Shown here piece after piece: positions 24,555 to 37,785 of a DNA stretch of 64,000 bases; within the stretch, counting starts at the first letter, position 1; each line of letters begins with the position of its first letter. The notes under the pieces were generated by a model. That model was not told the DNA's origin. It made no database searches and saw only the letters and a list, made by a program, of their open reading frames with translations. Position numbers and translations under genes: made by a program. Origin of the DNA: Allantophomopsis cytisporea (taxonomy: Eukaryota > Ascomycota > Leotiomycetes > Phacidiales > Phacidiaceae); NCBI GenBank assembly GCA_024752435.1, contig CP103037.1, positions 434,001 through 498,000 on the forward strand, given 5' to 3'.

Positions 24555-27500
24555 GGCAACACGATGGACGCGGGACTGCGATGATGACAGGCGAGCTTCG
24601 ATAAACCACCAACACAGACGGAGGGAGAAGATGAAACAAGAAATTCAACAACAGCAACGAGCGATATTGCTTCTTCCTCGTTTCTTTTATTTTTTTCAAG
24701 AATCGAAGAGAAGGAAGGGAAAGGTGCAACGGGGACAATTAAATAATATGTCCAGTAAAGAGAAGAGCAAGACAGTGGATGTGGGGAGTGACGAGTAGCT
24801 AGTATGTATGTCATGTAGTAGTTCAATGATGGAGAAGAATCAACCTCAGTCTAAGTCGTGATCCCAGTCCCAGTCCTAGCTAAAGCCCCAGTTGAAATCT
24901 CAGTAGTAGAGTAGAGCATCAGGTAAAGATGGCGCTTAGTATTGATTAAACTCTTGTACCTGGTTGAGTTGAGTTGAGTTGAGTTGAGTTGAGTTGAGCT
25001 GAGTTGAGCTGAGTTATCATTCCATCATCTATTCTACGTATCAGCTTTCGTTTTCCATCTGAGTCTCAATCCATCATCCCTCATCCATAAGTCCTCATCG
25101 CTCCCTTTTTCCCTCGTCTCTCTTTGCTTTTTTCTTTCACTACTCCGTACTCCATAATTTCTCCTCTTTAATCCTCGATCTTGCTGACTGTCCGGGGGAG
25201 CTAGAGCTATAGGATGGCCTGAGCACCTCTTATTTTTTGTTTTTTTCTGGAGCTGTCGGGGGCTCTCTCTGGGGTCGTGACGACGCACTGCGTAAGTTCC
25301 GAGCACTTTGTTGTTGAAAAACCGGGCACAATAAGCCACTAAAGGCGCCTAGGCGGTCGGAAGGACTGGGAAGGTAACGCCCAGTAAACAAATGAAAATG
25401 TGAACGTCATGATTAACTTTGCCTATGGAATGGTGAGCGGCTTTCAACTTCACTCACCACCGCAATTCATATCTCATTGCTCACATGAACCTGAAACGCA
25501 GAGTTTAGATCTCTCTTTTCTCGAGCTTTGTTGTCGTGTCCCCAACTAATGTGTAAATAGATGAGTCCGTCAGAAATGCACGGAAATGTTCTCTTCCATG
25601 TCAATGTCAACAAATGCAAACGGAGGCACGCAAGAATTGATCAATACTCCGGGGATGCGTATGTACCACTACAGGTAGGTACCTACATGAAAGACTCTGG
25701 CTCCAGCTTCGTACCTGGCAAGACGCCATCACCGAGCCGTGGCCTGTCACTACTCGTACTCAAATTGTCTCGAAACGCCACGAACCGCTTACCGCGCACG
25801 TTGATCTGTGGAACAAACGGCAGTGACAGACACAATACAATGATCATCACCCAGTCACAGTCAAGACTTCCGACTCCAAGGTCTTACTTCACTGTACATG
25901 GTTCGTATGGAGTTGCGTTCTATTCCGGACGAGGCGTACAGAGCAAATTACATGGATAAACTGGACGTCAACTACGCCGCACGGCTGAAATCCTGTTCAT
26001 TTCACGAGGCCCATCCCCATCGACCGATGAGATTCACAGTGATGCTATTGTGGAAGTGGATAACGAGAGTTTGCACGTACAAGATATTCTCGGTAGCGTA
26101 CCCGCACTGCCAACAAATTTGATCAATTCAGCTTCTGCAGTCAATAAACTTTACTGGTCCGGAATTGCAAGGTACAAAGTTTAGGCACCTCAATCAACAT
26201 CTCAATCTGACATGGTGTTCTGTATGCGGTGTCAAATATTATGTACATACAGTGCAATCTGAGGTTGAGATCTCTGCATAAGTGGATTCGACGATGTTGC
26301 AGGATTCGCATCCCATCCGATAACTGACGTGATTTGCAGCACTGCACAGCGTCAACGAAACCCTGATTATCAATAGAAACTTTCACACTACATACACAGT
26401 ACAGATCGTCGAGTCTCGGGTATCTGAACGCAATATCTGTAACCACCAGCCTCATGCCCCCATAAGTATCCATCATCCGCAGCACGTCTCTTACAAGAAT
26501 GGAAACACAGATCAGCGCGGACAAGCGTATTGATGTCAATGTGGTGTGGTTGGCTTAAACAATCGGCATCCATACTACTGATCCTCTATGCTTTTCATCG
26601 CCGCAAAACTAAACTGTAAGTTTGGCGGTAGGAGAGAATTGACGTCATTTTTCATGGCCGACGGCTCGATAGGGGTGAGGCTCTGGAGCTGGGAAGACCT
26701 TATTCTGCGCAGTAGCTTGTGCCGACTCATGTTGTGCAGATTACATGCAGCCAGAAAAATTTAGCTATGATGATTGAGAACGCTTCCCCTGAGTTAGGTC
26801 AATTCCCCGGCTTTTGATTGTCGGTGAAGCGCAACTTAAGTCGTTGTTGTCGAATACGGTACGGAGAGCACAGTGCTTGAGCGAGAAATCGTCCTTAGTC
26901 AGGGTCGTGAACTCACTGACCGCTTATGACTCAAGTACTTTGGTATTACTCACGTGGAATACTTCCATTTTCATATAAGAAAGTTTGGTAATGTACTTTG
27001 AGATTTATCAAGTAACGCTATTCCGATTGCTCAGGTACTCATGGTTCTAGCAACAAGGAATTAAGAGCCTATTAGATTACCTGTTGTGAACTTGATATTT
27101 TTGTTCAGTCGAATATTGCTCGTCATTGAAAAGGAATTCTTCATACGGAGTACAGGCTCAAAATATCTTATACGATCACGAAGCCAAGTATCAAGCTTTT
27201 GAATTCCTTCTCACTATTTTCCACAAATGACAAGTCTCACAGAAATTGAAGGGTAAGTAAAATGGCAATAATGCCTCTCCTTCTCATTCAGGGATTATCA
27301 GAAAATTGTTCGAAACATAATCAAAATGAAGAAATTATGGCTCGGTCACCTGAAGCTAATATGATACAAATCTCTCTGGAATTATATCAGCAGCATCAGT
27401 ATGCTTATAAATACAATAAATACAGCTTCCTCACGCCCCGAATCACCAATCCCACAACACCAAGCACGCCAACTACCTTCTCCGTCCTCAAGAAAGCCTC

Positions 27501-28503
27501 TTCCCTTCAAGTCTTCCTCAGTCTCTGATTTTCCTCCGATCAAACAACCCTTTTACGAACATGGAGAAAACTCTCCTCGGATCTCTTTACACCCGAATCC
27601 CACAAGAGACCATAAATCTCTCCTTTACATTAAAGATCAAGAGGTCTCTTCTCCTCACCCTATCCCTGATAAGCTCCTTAATCATATCAACACGCTCCTT
27701 ACAATACTTGACTGCTGCCTTCCTACTACCCAAGTTATGAAACCGGTATACCTATCTAGAAGCCGACTGCCGATAATCATCCTTCTCGACGGATCTGGAT
27801 ATGCTTAAGTATTGGCTGCTGCAGAAGCGAAGTATTTGAAGAATGTGCAAAGCTGAAGACGGTATATGGCCATATTTGTGTTTCTCGGCTGAATCATTTT
27901 TCGACCCTATTCGAGAAATTGGGAAGCGTTGGATACTATGACATGATCTCCAGATCTTAATCAGAAAAAAAGCAAGAATATTTATAAGACAGATTCGGAC
28001 CAAAATAGTCAGTCCAAAAGGATGAGTAACAAGCAACAAAGAGACGAGATACTCACTGAGAGTACCAAGCTATGCAGGAAAGCTTGAGATGAGCCTCCGA
28101 GAGAAAAAGGAGAAAGACTCTTCCGTTTATAGATATTTGAGTCCCATCACCATATTTTTTGCGTAAACTCTTGGTTCACTGGGAAATGCATTTGAACTTT
28201 GAGGTTGTTGATCAGGAAAAGCAGTGCTCTTATCAACTGACCGCTCGGCTACTGCTTACGCGCTCTCACCCCAGCTCGCCGAGTTTTACCAGCTCAACAC
28301 CGTTCCAATTGTCTCATTGGTGAACGAACTGGCCACCCACTCTGTGTGCGATTCATTGATGTCTGTTTGGGTTGGTACGCCTTGCGAAATCTGACTGTTC
28401 AGCCTTGCGCAGCTGAAATGGCTATCTGATTTCCCATCTTCAACTTCGGCCTTCTTTTGACGCTCAACCGTCCTATATTCCATTTGGTCCTCCGTGTTCT
28501 TTT
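24555..28503. other. Long intergenic stretch, no secure gene
   Basis: About 4 kb between divergent GH79 and the first NLR gene. It holds a TTGAG microsatellite (24964-25013) and many short frames. Near 27225-27810 there are several overlapping plus-strand frames and a possible intron (GTAAGT at 27253), but no join gave a recognisable protein; a cryptic small gene there cannot be excluded. Confidence 0.5.
24964..25013. repeat. TTGAG pentanucleotide microsatellite
   Basis: Ten consecutive pentamers, eight TTGAG and two CTGAG, in the 5' flank of the GH79 gene. Confidence 0.95.
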
Positions 28504-31500
28504 ATGTACTCGATCTTTATCGTTATTATTATGGTTTCTTTTGGTTACATTGCATCCGTGTTCGACGGCGTCAATGATGAGCTCTTATCATGGACCATCA
28601 CGATTATCACCATGCTAGCACTGGTGATACTTTTGCTATTGCACGTAGCTCCGAGAAATGGGATTGCAGCATCACATAACAAGTCAAATGACAGCTCCAA
28701 AAATTCAAAGAGAAATAAAACATCACACAATGAATTGAACGACAATGTCAATAGCTCACTCAGCAAGCCATGCTTCTGGAGGCTTGCAGGCCTTCCAGAC
28801 GATGTCACTGAGGATGACCTTCGAGCTGAGTTGAACAAGTCTTCTCACAACGAGCTCAAGCATAGCAATTCATTACAAAAAGGAGAACCTCAATTTGTCC
28901 TGATTCGTCAGCCACAAAGCGGCTGCATTGCTGTTATCACGAGTTTCCAGATCCCGTGCATATATGGCATCGAGCCGGACTCGAATTTTATTGGCATCAC
29001 CCCGCTTTATGCGCCAGAAGATGCGACAGTGGAGTATTACAGTTCCTTCGGCCTAATACTTTGTATCTGATATGCTAATCTCTATCTTGATAGTATCATT
29101 GCCGTCCCTGGACTTGGTGGCCATCCCCTCGGATCCTTTCGTTCAAAAGATGGGTGGAGTGTTTGGCTTCGCGACTTTCTGCCAAAAGCTATCCCGGCAT
29201 GTCGAATTTTGGTTTATGGTTACGATTCAGTTGTGAAAGAGAACCAGGACAAGAGCTCCATTGGTGAACTTGCTAAGGTCTTTTTGGATTCTCTGAAGGC
29301 TTTTCGATCACAAAGTCAGGTATGAGGAGGCAGAGGCACTGTCTAGTATCTTCTCTCTTGCTGACCTACTCAAAGACGCGCTCTAGGCCGATTGTTTTTG
29401 TGGGTCACAGTCTAGGTGGACTTGTTATTAAAGAGGTGAGACTGCCTGTCCTGAGTATATGCTAATTCGATTGAACATGCCGTGAGCGCGTGGTATACCT
29501 TGCTGACAGTGAACATGCTGGCCCCAGTCACTATCTTTAGCCAACAGCTTCAAAAATGATGGTCCAAGCCGTGAACTAATTCAATCAGTCTATGCCTTGA
29601 TGTTCTTCGGAGTTCCAAATCTTGGTTTAAAGTACGATCAACTACAGGCGATGGTGGGCACCCAGCCTAACAAGAGATTGATTGATGCTCTGGTGCTAGA
29701 TTCAGATTCTGAACCGTCAACATACTTGGCGGAGTTGACTAATAAGTTCATAAAAACATGTCAAACCCAATCGCCTCCGTTCGAAATCATATCGTACTAT
29801 GAACGAAAGAAGAGTGCGACAGTGGAGGTGAGTCAACGAATCTAGATATCTAGGATGTGTAGCTAACTAATATACTCTAGCAAAATCTTGACATGAATTG
29901 GAATAAAACCGGGCCACTCACTCTTTTGGTCACACCTGAGTCCGCCTGCCGGATAGGTTCTGACTATAATTACCATCAAGAGATACCACTCGCTACAGAT
30001 CATCGTGACTTAGTCAGATTTGATCATATTCATGATGTCAAATATCAAAGAGTCATGGCCAGGTTGAAAGAAGTGGCTGATGAGGCGCCTGTGATTGTTC
30101 GGAAACGCTTTCGTACTGAAGAAGGTGAGTGATGACAACGGATAGCGAGCATGTATAAAGTAGCGATTGCTGAGATTTGATCCAAGAACTTACACCTGGA
30201 GAAAAAATATCATGGACCAATCTTAATCAACCGTCCTATTCGGCATTCAGGGCCTCAGGACTGCTCGCAACAGCAGCTAGGGGTACGCTTCAATGGCTTA
30301 TCGAAGAGAACGCTCGTTTCAAGCCAGGTCCTGCCTACAAAAACGAATCCTCACTATGTCAACACGATTTTTTATCATGGCGAGACTCAAATGAGTCCGA
30401 TTGTCTGCTAGTGATGGCTCCACCAGGACGTGGAAAGTCAGTCTTGTCCAACTTCGTATTGGACCACCTTGAAATCTATGTTCCAGAGACTACAGAATCT
30501 TCTAAGATAATTTACTACTTCTGCAATTTCAAAAATGAAAGCTCTCAGAGCGCGAGTTCTATACTCCGAGCACTCATCCTTCAACTTTGCGAACATCAAT
30601 CGACCATCTTTGGAAAAGTTCCAACCGACTTTCAGAAGGACTCCCAGAAGTTTCAAACACAACCCTTCGCGAGTCTGTGGGAAATTTTCTTGGAAATGCT
30701 ACAGTCAGATAAATATGAGCGGATTTATTGTATCATTGATGGCCTGGATGTCTATCAAACTGACGTGCAGTATCTGATTACCAACCTGGCAAATGTCTTT
30801 AACAATAGGGACAAATCCAGACGCCCAATCTTCAAGCTGTTTTGCACGAGCAGACCCGATCCTGAGGTTCTTAGTAACTGGGGTAATCTACCAACCAAAT
30901 ATCTTCGTTGTGATATGAACGACATCGATACCTTTATCCGGTCAAGGACTCAGAACCTCTCTCCGAAGTTCACCAACCCCATGAAGAACTTCATTTTTGA
31001 ATCACTGCATCAAGAGGCAGAGGGCTCATTCCTTTGGCTAGATGTGGTCATAAAAAGAATCAAAAAGATCCCGTTCCCCAGCATAGCAAATATAAAGTCG
31101 ACTGTTGAGCAGAGTAGTCTCGAACTAGATAAATTGTACGAAAATCTCCTCAAAGATGTTATCAGGCAGAACGAACTTGCCCGAATCTTAGTTTGGGTTG
31201 TGTACGCAGAACACCCCCTTAGCCTGCAATTTTTGGGGGAAGCAATTTCTATCGATCCAGAGGAAGTATATACAAAGAACACCTATCACAGAAAAGATAT
31301 GATGAGAAATCTCACAGCCGAGTCTCTCCAAGAGCAAATGGGTACCATTCTTGATATAGTTGATGACAAAGTATATCTTATACATCAATCACTGAAAGAC
31401 TATTTTGAACGCTATAAGCCTCTTCATGATAGTTTTGGAGGGATAAGCCCTCGACTTGTCCCCGCATATATTTCTATGTCATCTTTCGCTCTAGATGAGT

Positions 31501-33744
31501 TTGAAGATGTGGAACTTTACGATTTTGTAAGTAACATACTTATGGCTTTGCACCTCTCAGTATGACTCAGACTAATACAAGTTTGCCTTTTAGCCGGGAG
31601 CTTTTGACTGCAGATGCAATACTATACCTCAGTATGCCACGTGTCATTGGCATTCCCACGTTCAGAGGATTGAGGATGTCCAAGATCGTATTCCCCTTCT
31701 GCAGGATATTATTCTGCAAACAGGTTCTCGTAAGATGGATTTATGGATCAGAAGTAATATTGGAATTTTTGAAAGGATGAAGAAATATATACCATCCACT
31801 GTCAGCCAAATTGCAATATTATTAGATATCGGGTGGCTAGCAGAACTTGTGTTAATCGGAGGTTTCGGCAAAACTGGTGACACTTTTTTGTCAGGAGACT
31901 TTTTGAAAGCCAAAAGACGGGTATTCGAAACGTTGCTGAGGTTTAAAGAAGAGTCAAGGCTGGAATTCCCTGAAGGCATCATTGGTTACACTGCCGGAAG
32001 TCTTGATGCAAAGATGATGCAACTCCTGTCGGATCAACTCGATGATAATATCCAGATCACCGAGGATGTCATTAGGGCAGCAGCAAAAAATCCGTTACGC
32101 GGTTACGACATTATACAACTACTCTTGGATCGACTAGGAGATGATGTCCCGATCACCGGGGCGGTCATTAAGGCAGTAGTAGACCACGGTGGGTATGAAA
32201 TTATGCGAATGCTACTGGATCGACGAGGAGAGGATGTCCATATAACGCGGGAGGTCGTTAAAAGGATAGCAAAAAATGGCGGAAAGGAGGCTCAGCAACT
32301 TCTGCTAGATCGACGCGGATTCAGTTTCCAGATTGCTGAAGAGATCATAATGGCAGTAGCAAAATACGGCGGGCACGAGACCATAGAAATGCTGCTAGAT
32401 CAACGGGGAGATGATTTCCGGATCACTGAGAATGTGGTCAAGGCAGCAGCAGAAAACGAGCACCAGGGCTGCAAAATTCTGCAACTGCTACTAGATCGAA
32501 GAGGAGATGAAGTCCGAATCACTGAGAATATTCTGAAGGTAGCAGTAGGAAAACTCACGTGGGGTGGCAGCAACTCCGAGATTATGCAACTGCTACTAGA
32601 TCAACGAGGGGATGAAGTCCATATCACTGAGGACGTTGTTAAAGCAGCACTTGGGAATTGGTTACGCGGCGATGAGGTTATGCAACTCCTGTTAGATCGA
32701 CGAGGAGACGAGTTCCAGATCACTGAGGATGTCGTTAAGGCAGCAGCAAAAGGTGGTTATAAGACTATGAAGCTTCTGCTAGATCGACGGGGAGATGAGT
32801 TCCAAATGAATGAGGAGATTGTTATAGTAGCAGTGAGAAACTGCCGCGGCGAAATTATTCAACTACTGCTAGATCGACGAGGAGACGAGTTCAACATCAC
32901 CGAGGACATAATTATGGCAGTAGCAGAAAGTGGCAATTACAACACCATGAAACTTCTACTAGAGCGACGAGGAGATGAGTTCCGGATTACTGAGGAGGCC
33001 GTTATAGCAGTGGTAGGAGATGGCTTCTGCAGCCTTTTAGAACTGCTACTAGATCGACGAGCGGATGACTTCGAGATCACCGAACAGATCGTTGAAGCAG
33101 CAGCAAAAAGTGGCGATATATCAACCTTGGAAATGGTACTAGATCGACGAGGAGATGATTTCCGGATCACCGAAGAGGTTAAGAAAGCAGCAAGAGGTGG
33201 CGATAAGACAATGCTGCATCTTCAAGAACGAGTGCCCAATCTCGACACCTGCAGTGCGAAATTACTCTCCATCTATCAACTCTTTGCTTCCGCGCAATAT
33301 GGTTATCATCTAACTATGCAGCAACTGTTGAAAGACGGTGTTGATCCAGATATCAGAGATTCTTTTAACAGATCCCCTTTGTGGCATTCGGCTGCTCACG
33401 GGCACAAGTCAGTTCTCCAAATTCTACTCAATTACGATGTCGACATCAACGTACGAAGCAGCATGAGTGGATGGACACCAATTCTTGTAGCTGCGAAATC
33501 TAGCGATGTCATGTCTGGCGATAACAGCTTACTGAGATTATTGTTGGAGGCTGGAGCGGATTACAATATTGCGGACAACAATGGCCAGACGGCATTATCA
33601 ATAGCAAGAGAAAACGGTATTCGCATCGATGGGAATACCGTGGAGATGATGGAGGAGTTGGAAAGGAAGAGAATAGCAGCAGCAGCAGCAGCAGCAGCAG
33701 CAGATGGAGGAGAACGAAAAGAAACCGAAGAGGCAAGAGGATAA
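28504..33744 (+). CDS. NLR-like protein: alpha/beta hydrolase - NACHT - ankyrin-like repeats
   Basis: Seven-exon model, 1620 residues: 28504-29033, 29094-29319, 29376-29435, 29528-29827, 29881-30124, 30175-31526, 31594-33744; phases agree. Two hydrophobic segments lie in residues 1-48. A serine-hydrolase domain (about 177-440) opens with DIIAVPGLGGHP and carries the nucleophile elbow GHSLGG (Ser264), as in SesB-like/DUF676 effector domains. A NACHT NTPase follows, with Walker A at 535-542 (APPGRGKS) and Walker B at 638-644 (YCIIDGL). Next comes a HWHSH-type linker region, then 13 tandem ankyrin-like units (about 1045-1442), two or three classical ankyrin repeats (about 1465-1585), and a poly-Ala and acidic tail. 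The family is linked to non-self recognition and cell death in fungi. The exon 6 acceptor is ambiguous: 30187 also keeps phase and drops four residues. Confidence 0.87.
32014..33207 (+). repeat. Coding tandem array: 13 ankyrin-like units of about 90-105 bp
   Basis: Each unit encodes 28-35 residues of the form (M/I)xLLLDRRGDExxITE(D/E)VVKAA plus a variable loop. Unit 1 is the most diverged (LLSDQLDDN) and units 8-10 are the most alike. The core LLLDRRGDE is nearly invariant, whereas the residue after it (V/F), the position before ITE (R, Q, H, N, E, P) and the 4-10 residue loop after the second helix vary. Helix-turn-helix pairs of this length are ankyrin-like but lack the classical TPLH start. 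Confidence 0.9.
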
Positions 33745-34861
33745 AAGGGAAATACGAATGAGTGTAACGAGTAGGTGGAAATAGATGAAGCATACAGGAA
33801 TTGAATGTCACCAAAATTTGGCATGAACACAAGTGTCTAAATCATCATCCCATTTATTTCAACTCAAGTGCCGCTACCAATACTTCATTCCACATTCTCG
33901 ATTCGCCAGCTACACATGCAACCAAACACACAGCTAAGCAAGCGGCTAAACACACACCTAAAAACACAGCTGAACATGCTGAACGAGCAAACGAAATCAT
34001 CTCAAGCAGCCCCATGACGTGCAGCCAGCGCGTATCCACATCACCTCTCCAAAGCATCAAGTCCATTCTCGACATGATTCACTCACTCACAGAATTCCGA
34101 CCGTAGACATTTACTTCACCCAAGCAGATAAAGCATGCAGCGTCTACAAATCACAACACAAGGTGAACGCGAGTCGAGGTGAAAAGAGCACAGGAAAGAC
34201 ATCTCAGAACATTATATCATGACTAAGCTCCGGGTATATTCTCTTCTGCACCTCACTGCACTGCAGTCTTCCACTCCACTCCACTGCATTTAGCGGCCAC
34301 TTCAGTCCTGTTAAGGCACTTTTCTTCTGCCTTCCTAACCTCTCCTCCATCCCCCACTACCTGTCACGGTCGCATCTCCCGCTACAACTTCCTCATTCCC
34401 ACACTTCCTCATTCCTCCATCTCTACTCCACCCCCTCCACACCCCTTGAAAATCTACCCCGCACCCCACAACCCCACACGAAAAGCCAAACCACAAGAAA
34501 AACAAACGAGCGATTCTATTCTTAAAGGGAAGAAAAAAAACTCCATCAATGCCCCACACACCCAAAGGAAAGCAAAAAAACGAAAAGAACAAGAGACACA
34601 AAAACAGTGAGAAATTTCCACTTCTCGAAATAAGAAAGCAAGAGAAAATAGAGGAAACAATGAGAAAAACATTCACCCTTCCACAACAGTTCCTCATCCT
34701 CTCATCCTCCTCGCATTTCACCTCCACTAGCGCGCGCGTCACACCCACAGGTCGTTCATCCGAGTCCATTCTCTCACTCCATTACGGAATTCAATCCATT
34801 CATTCCAATCCAGTCCATTCAATCCTGTAATCCAACCGCGTCCATCTCCTTAGGCATCGTT
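33745..34861. other. Intergenic, no gene seen
   Basis: 3' flanks of the convergent NLR and cyclin genes. The plus strand is strongly pyrimidine-rich then A-rich between about 34320 and 34680, which makes long empty frames. No motif. Confidence 0.6.
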
Positions 34862-36058
34862 TCAGGAATCACTCTCCTCACTGAGACCCGCTAGACTGGT
34901 AATATCCTCTTTCTGGGCCAAAACCTCACGAGCATAGAATTCGACAAGCATAGTGCCATAAGCCTCTAATTCTTCGACGGGGACGGAGAGGCGGAAATCG
35001 TTAAGGAGAAGGAACTGCAATTCAAGGTGATTTAATTCCGGGAGGGGGAGACCGCCGACCTGGGTTTGCCATTAGCGCCTGTCCAATCCCATAGAAAAGT
35101 TCAACTGAGGAAATGTCGAGGGCGGCAAGGATAGGCACAGATCACATACCTTAGCATATCGTGAATTCGTATAGAAAACATCAGAAAAGAACTTGCTAGC
35201 ACATGTGACACCGGCAATGACAAGGCGATGGATATTAAAGCTGTCAACGACAAAAAAATGCGACATATTGAAGTCCTCCTCATCAGCCATCACCCCTTGC
35301 ATGGCATCCGGGTCGTCAGCCTCGCCGCGATGTAACTGGGATGTGGGACCGGCATTCACACGCTCCGTCATGCGGTCGAAGTAGACGAGTAAACTCAAAA
35401 AGACCTCGTAGGTTGTGGGACAGTATTTATGTATGCGGGAGAGATATGAGAGGATAGTAATGGATGGCACATTCTTGCCGTGAAAGGCGAGCACACTGCT
35501 CGTCGTGGGGGTCATGGTCGCGTCCGATGACTGTGGAATATTGCGGTGCAGATTCTCATGCTGACGATCGTTGGTGGTGGTTATTTTCGTCAGGAGCCCG
35601 GCTACCATCTCGATGATGTCGGTTATGGGCATCGCGGAGATTTCATACTTCAGGTTCTCATCGCTGAGGAGCGTCGACGCAAAACTTTGGATGTGTGCTA
35701 GATCGCGCACTTTGATTGTGCGGCCGGTATATTTCGGGCTGGAGGTAAGGGATTGCACGGAACGGCTGACGGGGATATGCGAGGTGGAGGTTGGGGAGGA
35801 GACGGCGGTGCGCGCCTGTCGATTGCGAGTATCGCCATCGTTATTGGCCGGGAAATGTTGTTGGCTGGCGAAGTGCTGCCGTGTGTTATTGAAGGACTCT
35901 GGGCGTTGGCCTGTCGCCGCCGCCGTCGTCGAGATTGGCGGTGTGCCTGGAGCGATATTTTGGGCGTGCGGTCGAGGACTGGGTGGTGGACGATGTGAAG
36001 GGAAGTTTTGGTCGGGAGCGAACATTGTATTATGGTAGTCGCTGATCACAGCAGCCAT
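34862..36058 (-). CDS. PHO80/PREG-type cyclin (Pho85 partner family)
   Basis: Two-exon model, 368 residues: 36058-35150 and 35059-34862, joined phase 0. The start at 36058 (MAAVISDYHN) was chosen because the open frame upstream looks like untranslated leader. The N-terminal 120 residues are Ser/Pro/Gln-rich and disordered. The cyclin box spans about residues 150-345: ITDIIEMVAGLL, FHGKNVPSITILSYLSRIHK, then the family hallmark SFNIHRLVIAGVTCASKFFS and YTNSRYAKVGGLPLPELN across the splice. Cyclins of this group bind the kinase Pho85/PhoA and govern phosphate response, glycogen metabolism or related nutrient signals. The likeness is strongest to Pho80/PREG, but Pcl6/Pcl7-like paralogues cannot be ruled out. 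Confidence 0.88.
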
Positions 36059-37101
36059 GTTAGCCTGTCGCGCCTGTGATCGTTGGGAGACACTGGAACA
36101 GGTATCAGTACGAGTGTGTGAGAGATTGTATGTATGAGTGCATGGTGGATGTAAGTGTTGATGGTGATGATCGATGGTGATGTTCGTGATGGCGAGCATG
36201 CGCGTCGATACGACTGTGAAGCAGATGTACAATTTGGCACAGCCCCCATCAGCCCATCGGCATCGTTATCCACAGTGTAGCGACGTTATGCAGGTTATCT
36301 CGAAGATGATTTCAGGACATTGGCGACAATGAATGCATCGAGACCCACGTCGGGCATGTACACGGAGATTTGCAAGGGCGTCTCGACGATAGGAATATCA
36401 GGGTATGCGACGGGGGGGGATGAGAAGTGATCGGGATGTCTCTGAACTCGGATCGCATCGCATCTCTTTCCGATTGTGTAGCGCAAAACACAGATCTATC
36501 TCCAGTATTTCTTTCGATAAAGAGAGTGTAGAGAGAAGAAGAGAGAGAAAGAGAGATAGAGCGAGGAAAGGAAAATATATCAACGGGGACATCACGAACC
36601 TGCGGCATTCCTTAGTAGGCGCAAGACATGTGTGACGAGAAACCTCCTTCTCTTGTGGTTGGTGCGCAAGAGATTCGTTGGGTTCAGAGGGAGATTGTTG
36701 ATTGCAAGTGCGGATGGTCGATGTTTGTTTATTGATTGGGAGGTGGAGTCTGATAGAGCAGAGAGAGGTCGAGGAGGATTGATGGCGTGGATTTGACGAT
36801 ATCCAATATGGTGGAATCTGAATGTGTTACGTGGTCGTAGATGGGAGTGGTGGTGGAGGAGGTGGTGATGGTGTTCTCTCGGGGGAATTTGGTGTTTTCT
36901 TGGAATGCTCCCGCCAACGTCACTGTGAGGCTTCAAGGGTCCTCTCACACTCAGAGTCAGTCTGAGTTGAGTTTGGCCTCGTCACGGGTGTCTCCGTTCT
37001 GAGCTTCTACCTGACGAATTGGATGATTTTCATTTACCAACGAGGAAGGCAAAGTTGATAATCAAGGATGCAGATGGCAATGAATAAACCTATGAATATA
37101 A

Positions 37102-37160
37102 ATATAGATATAGATATAGATATAGATATAGATATAGATATAGATATAGATATAGATATA
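37102..37160. repeat. ATATAG hexanucleotide microsatellite
   Basis: Nine regularly spaced units with G every sixth base, followed by an AT extension. Confidence 0.95.
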
Positions 37161-37354
37161 TATATGTATGAAAATGAATAAATAAAGAATATGATAAAAG
37201 AAGAGACGAGAAGAGATAAGGGAAGATGTTTCAGGAATTATACGCAGGAATTATACGAAGGCGAATGAAATTTAGTATTCAATTAATTCTTTTATTTTCA
37301 CCCCAATTAATATGAATAATGCTGGATTTAATGCAAGGTGTATATATATACATC

Positions 37355-37357
<3 letters not shown>

Positions 37358-37387
<30 letters not shown>
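37358..37387. repeat. TA dinucleotide microsatellite
   Basis: About 15 uninterrupted TA units, preceded by a shorter TA run at 37340-37351. Confidence 0.95.
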
Positions 37388-37390
<3 letters not shown>

Positions 37391-37600
37391 GTAAGGTTGC
37401 TTTTGCTTTTATCTCCGTCAGTGAATGTACAGGTGATCTACATACTTTACTCAACACTCAACTCAACTCAACTCATACACCACACCATAGATAGATATGG
37501 ATACATATTCCGTATCACTACTCTACTCTTGCTCTACTCTACTACGTACATTACTATACAACCTCACTCAACCAAATAACTATAACTATCCTCTTTCCCT

Positions 37601-37626
37601 ACTCCATACTCCATACTCCATACTCC
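37601..37626. repeat. ACTCCAT heptanucleotide repeat
   Basis: Three full copies and one partial copy in tandem. Confidence 0.9.
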
Positions 37627-37785
37627 CATCCACCATTCCATCATCCATAAATCAATAGACGAACAAATGATCCAACAACAGGCAACTCAAACATACAACG
37701 TAAAGCCTCAGCAACATCATCCCAATCCATCCCAATCCATCCCACATCCATGCCTTATCAATCCATGCAATCCACCCAACACCAA

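Noticed and set aside
25561..26539. Two 132-codon frames on opposite strands
   Set aside because: No motif, no splice context, and translations look random.
27225..27810. Possible small spliced gene with a GTAAGT donor
   Set aside because: Every join tried reached a stop quickly or gave an unrecognisable product.
33670..33705. GCA-repeat as a microsatellite outside a gene
   Set aside because: It lies in frame in the first NLR and encodes the poly-alanine stretch near its C-terminus.
34335..34769. 144-codon minus-strand frame with hydrophobic runs
   Set aside because: Arises from a polypyrimidine/polypurine tract; repeated Phe/Ser/Leu composition is an artefact of base bias.
35571..36038. 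155-codon plus-strand frame opposite the cyclin gene
   Set aside because: Antisense shadow of the disordered N-terminus and cyclin box; low-complexity translation.
36592..36948. 118-codon minus-strand frame upstream of the cyclin
   Set aside because: His/Pro-rich low-complexity reading of the probable leader or promoter; no family.
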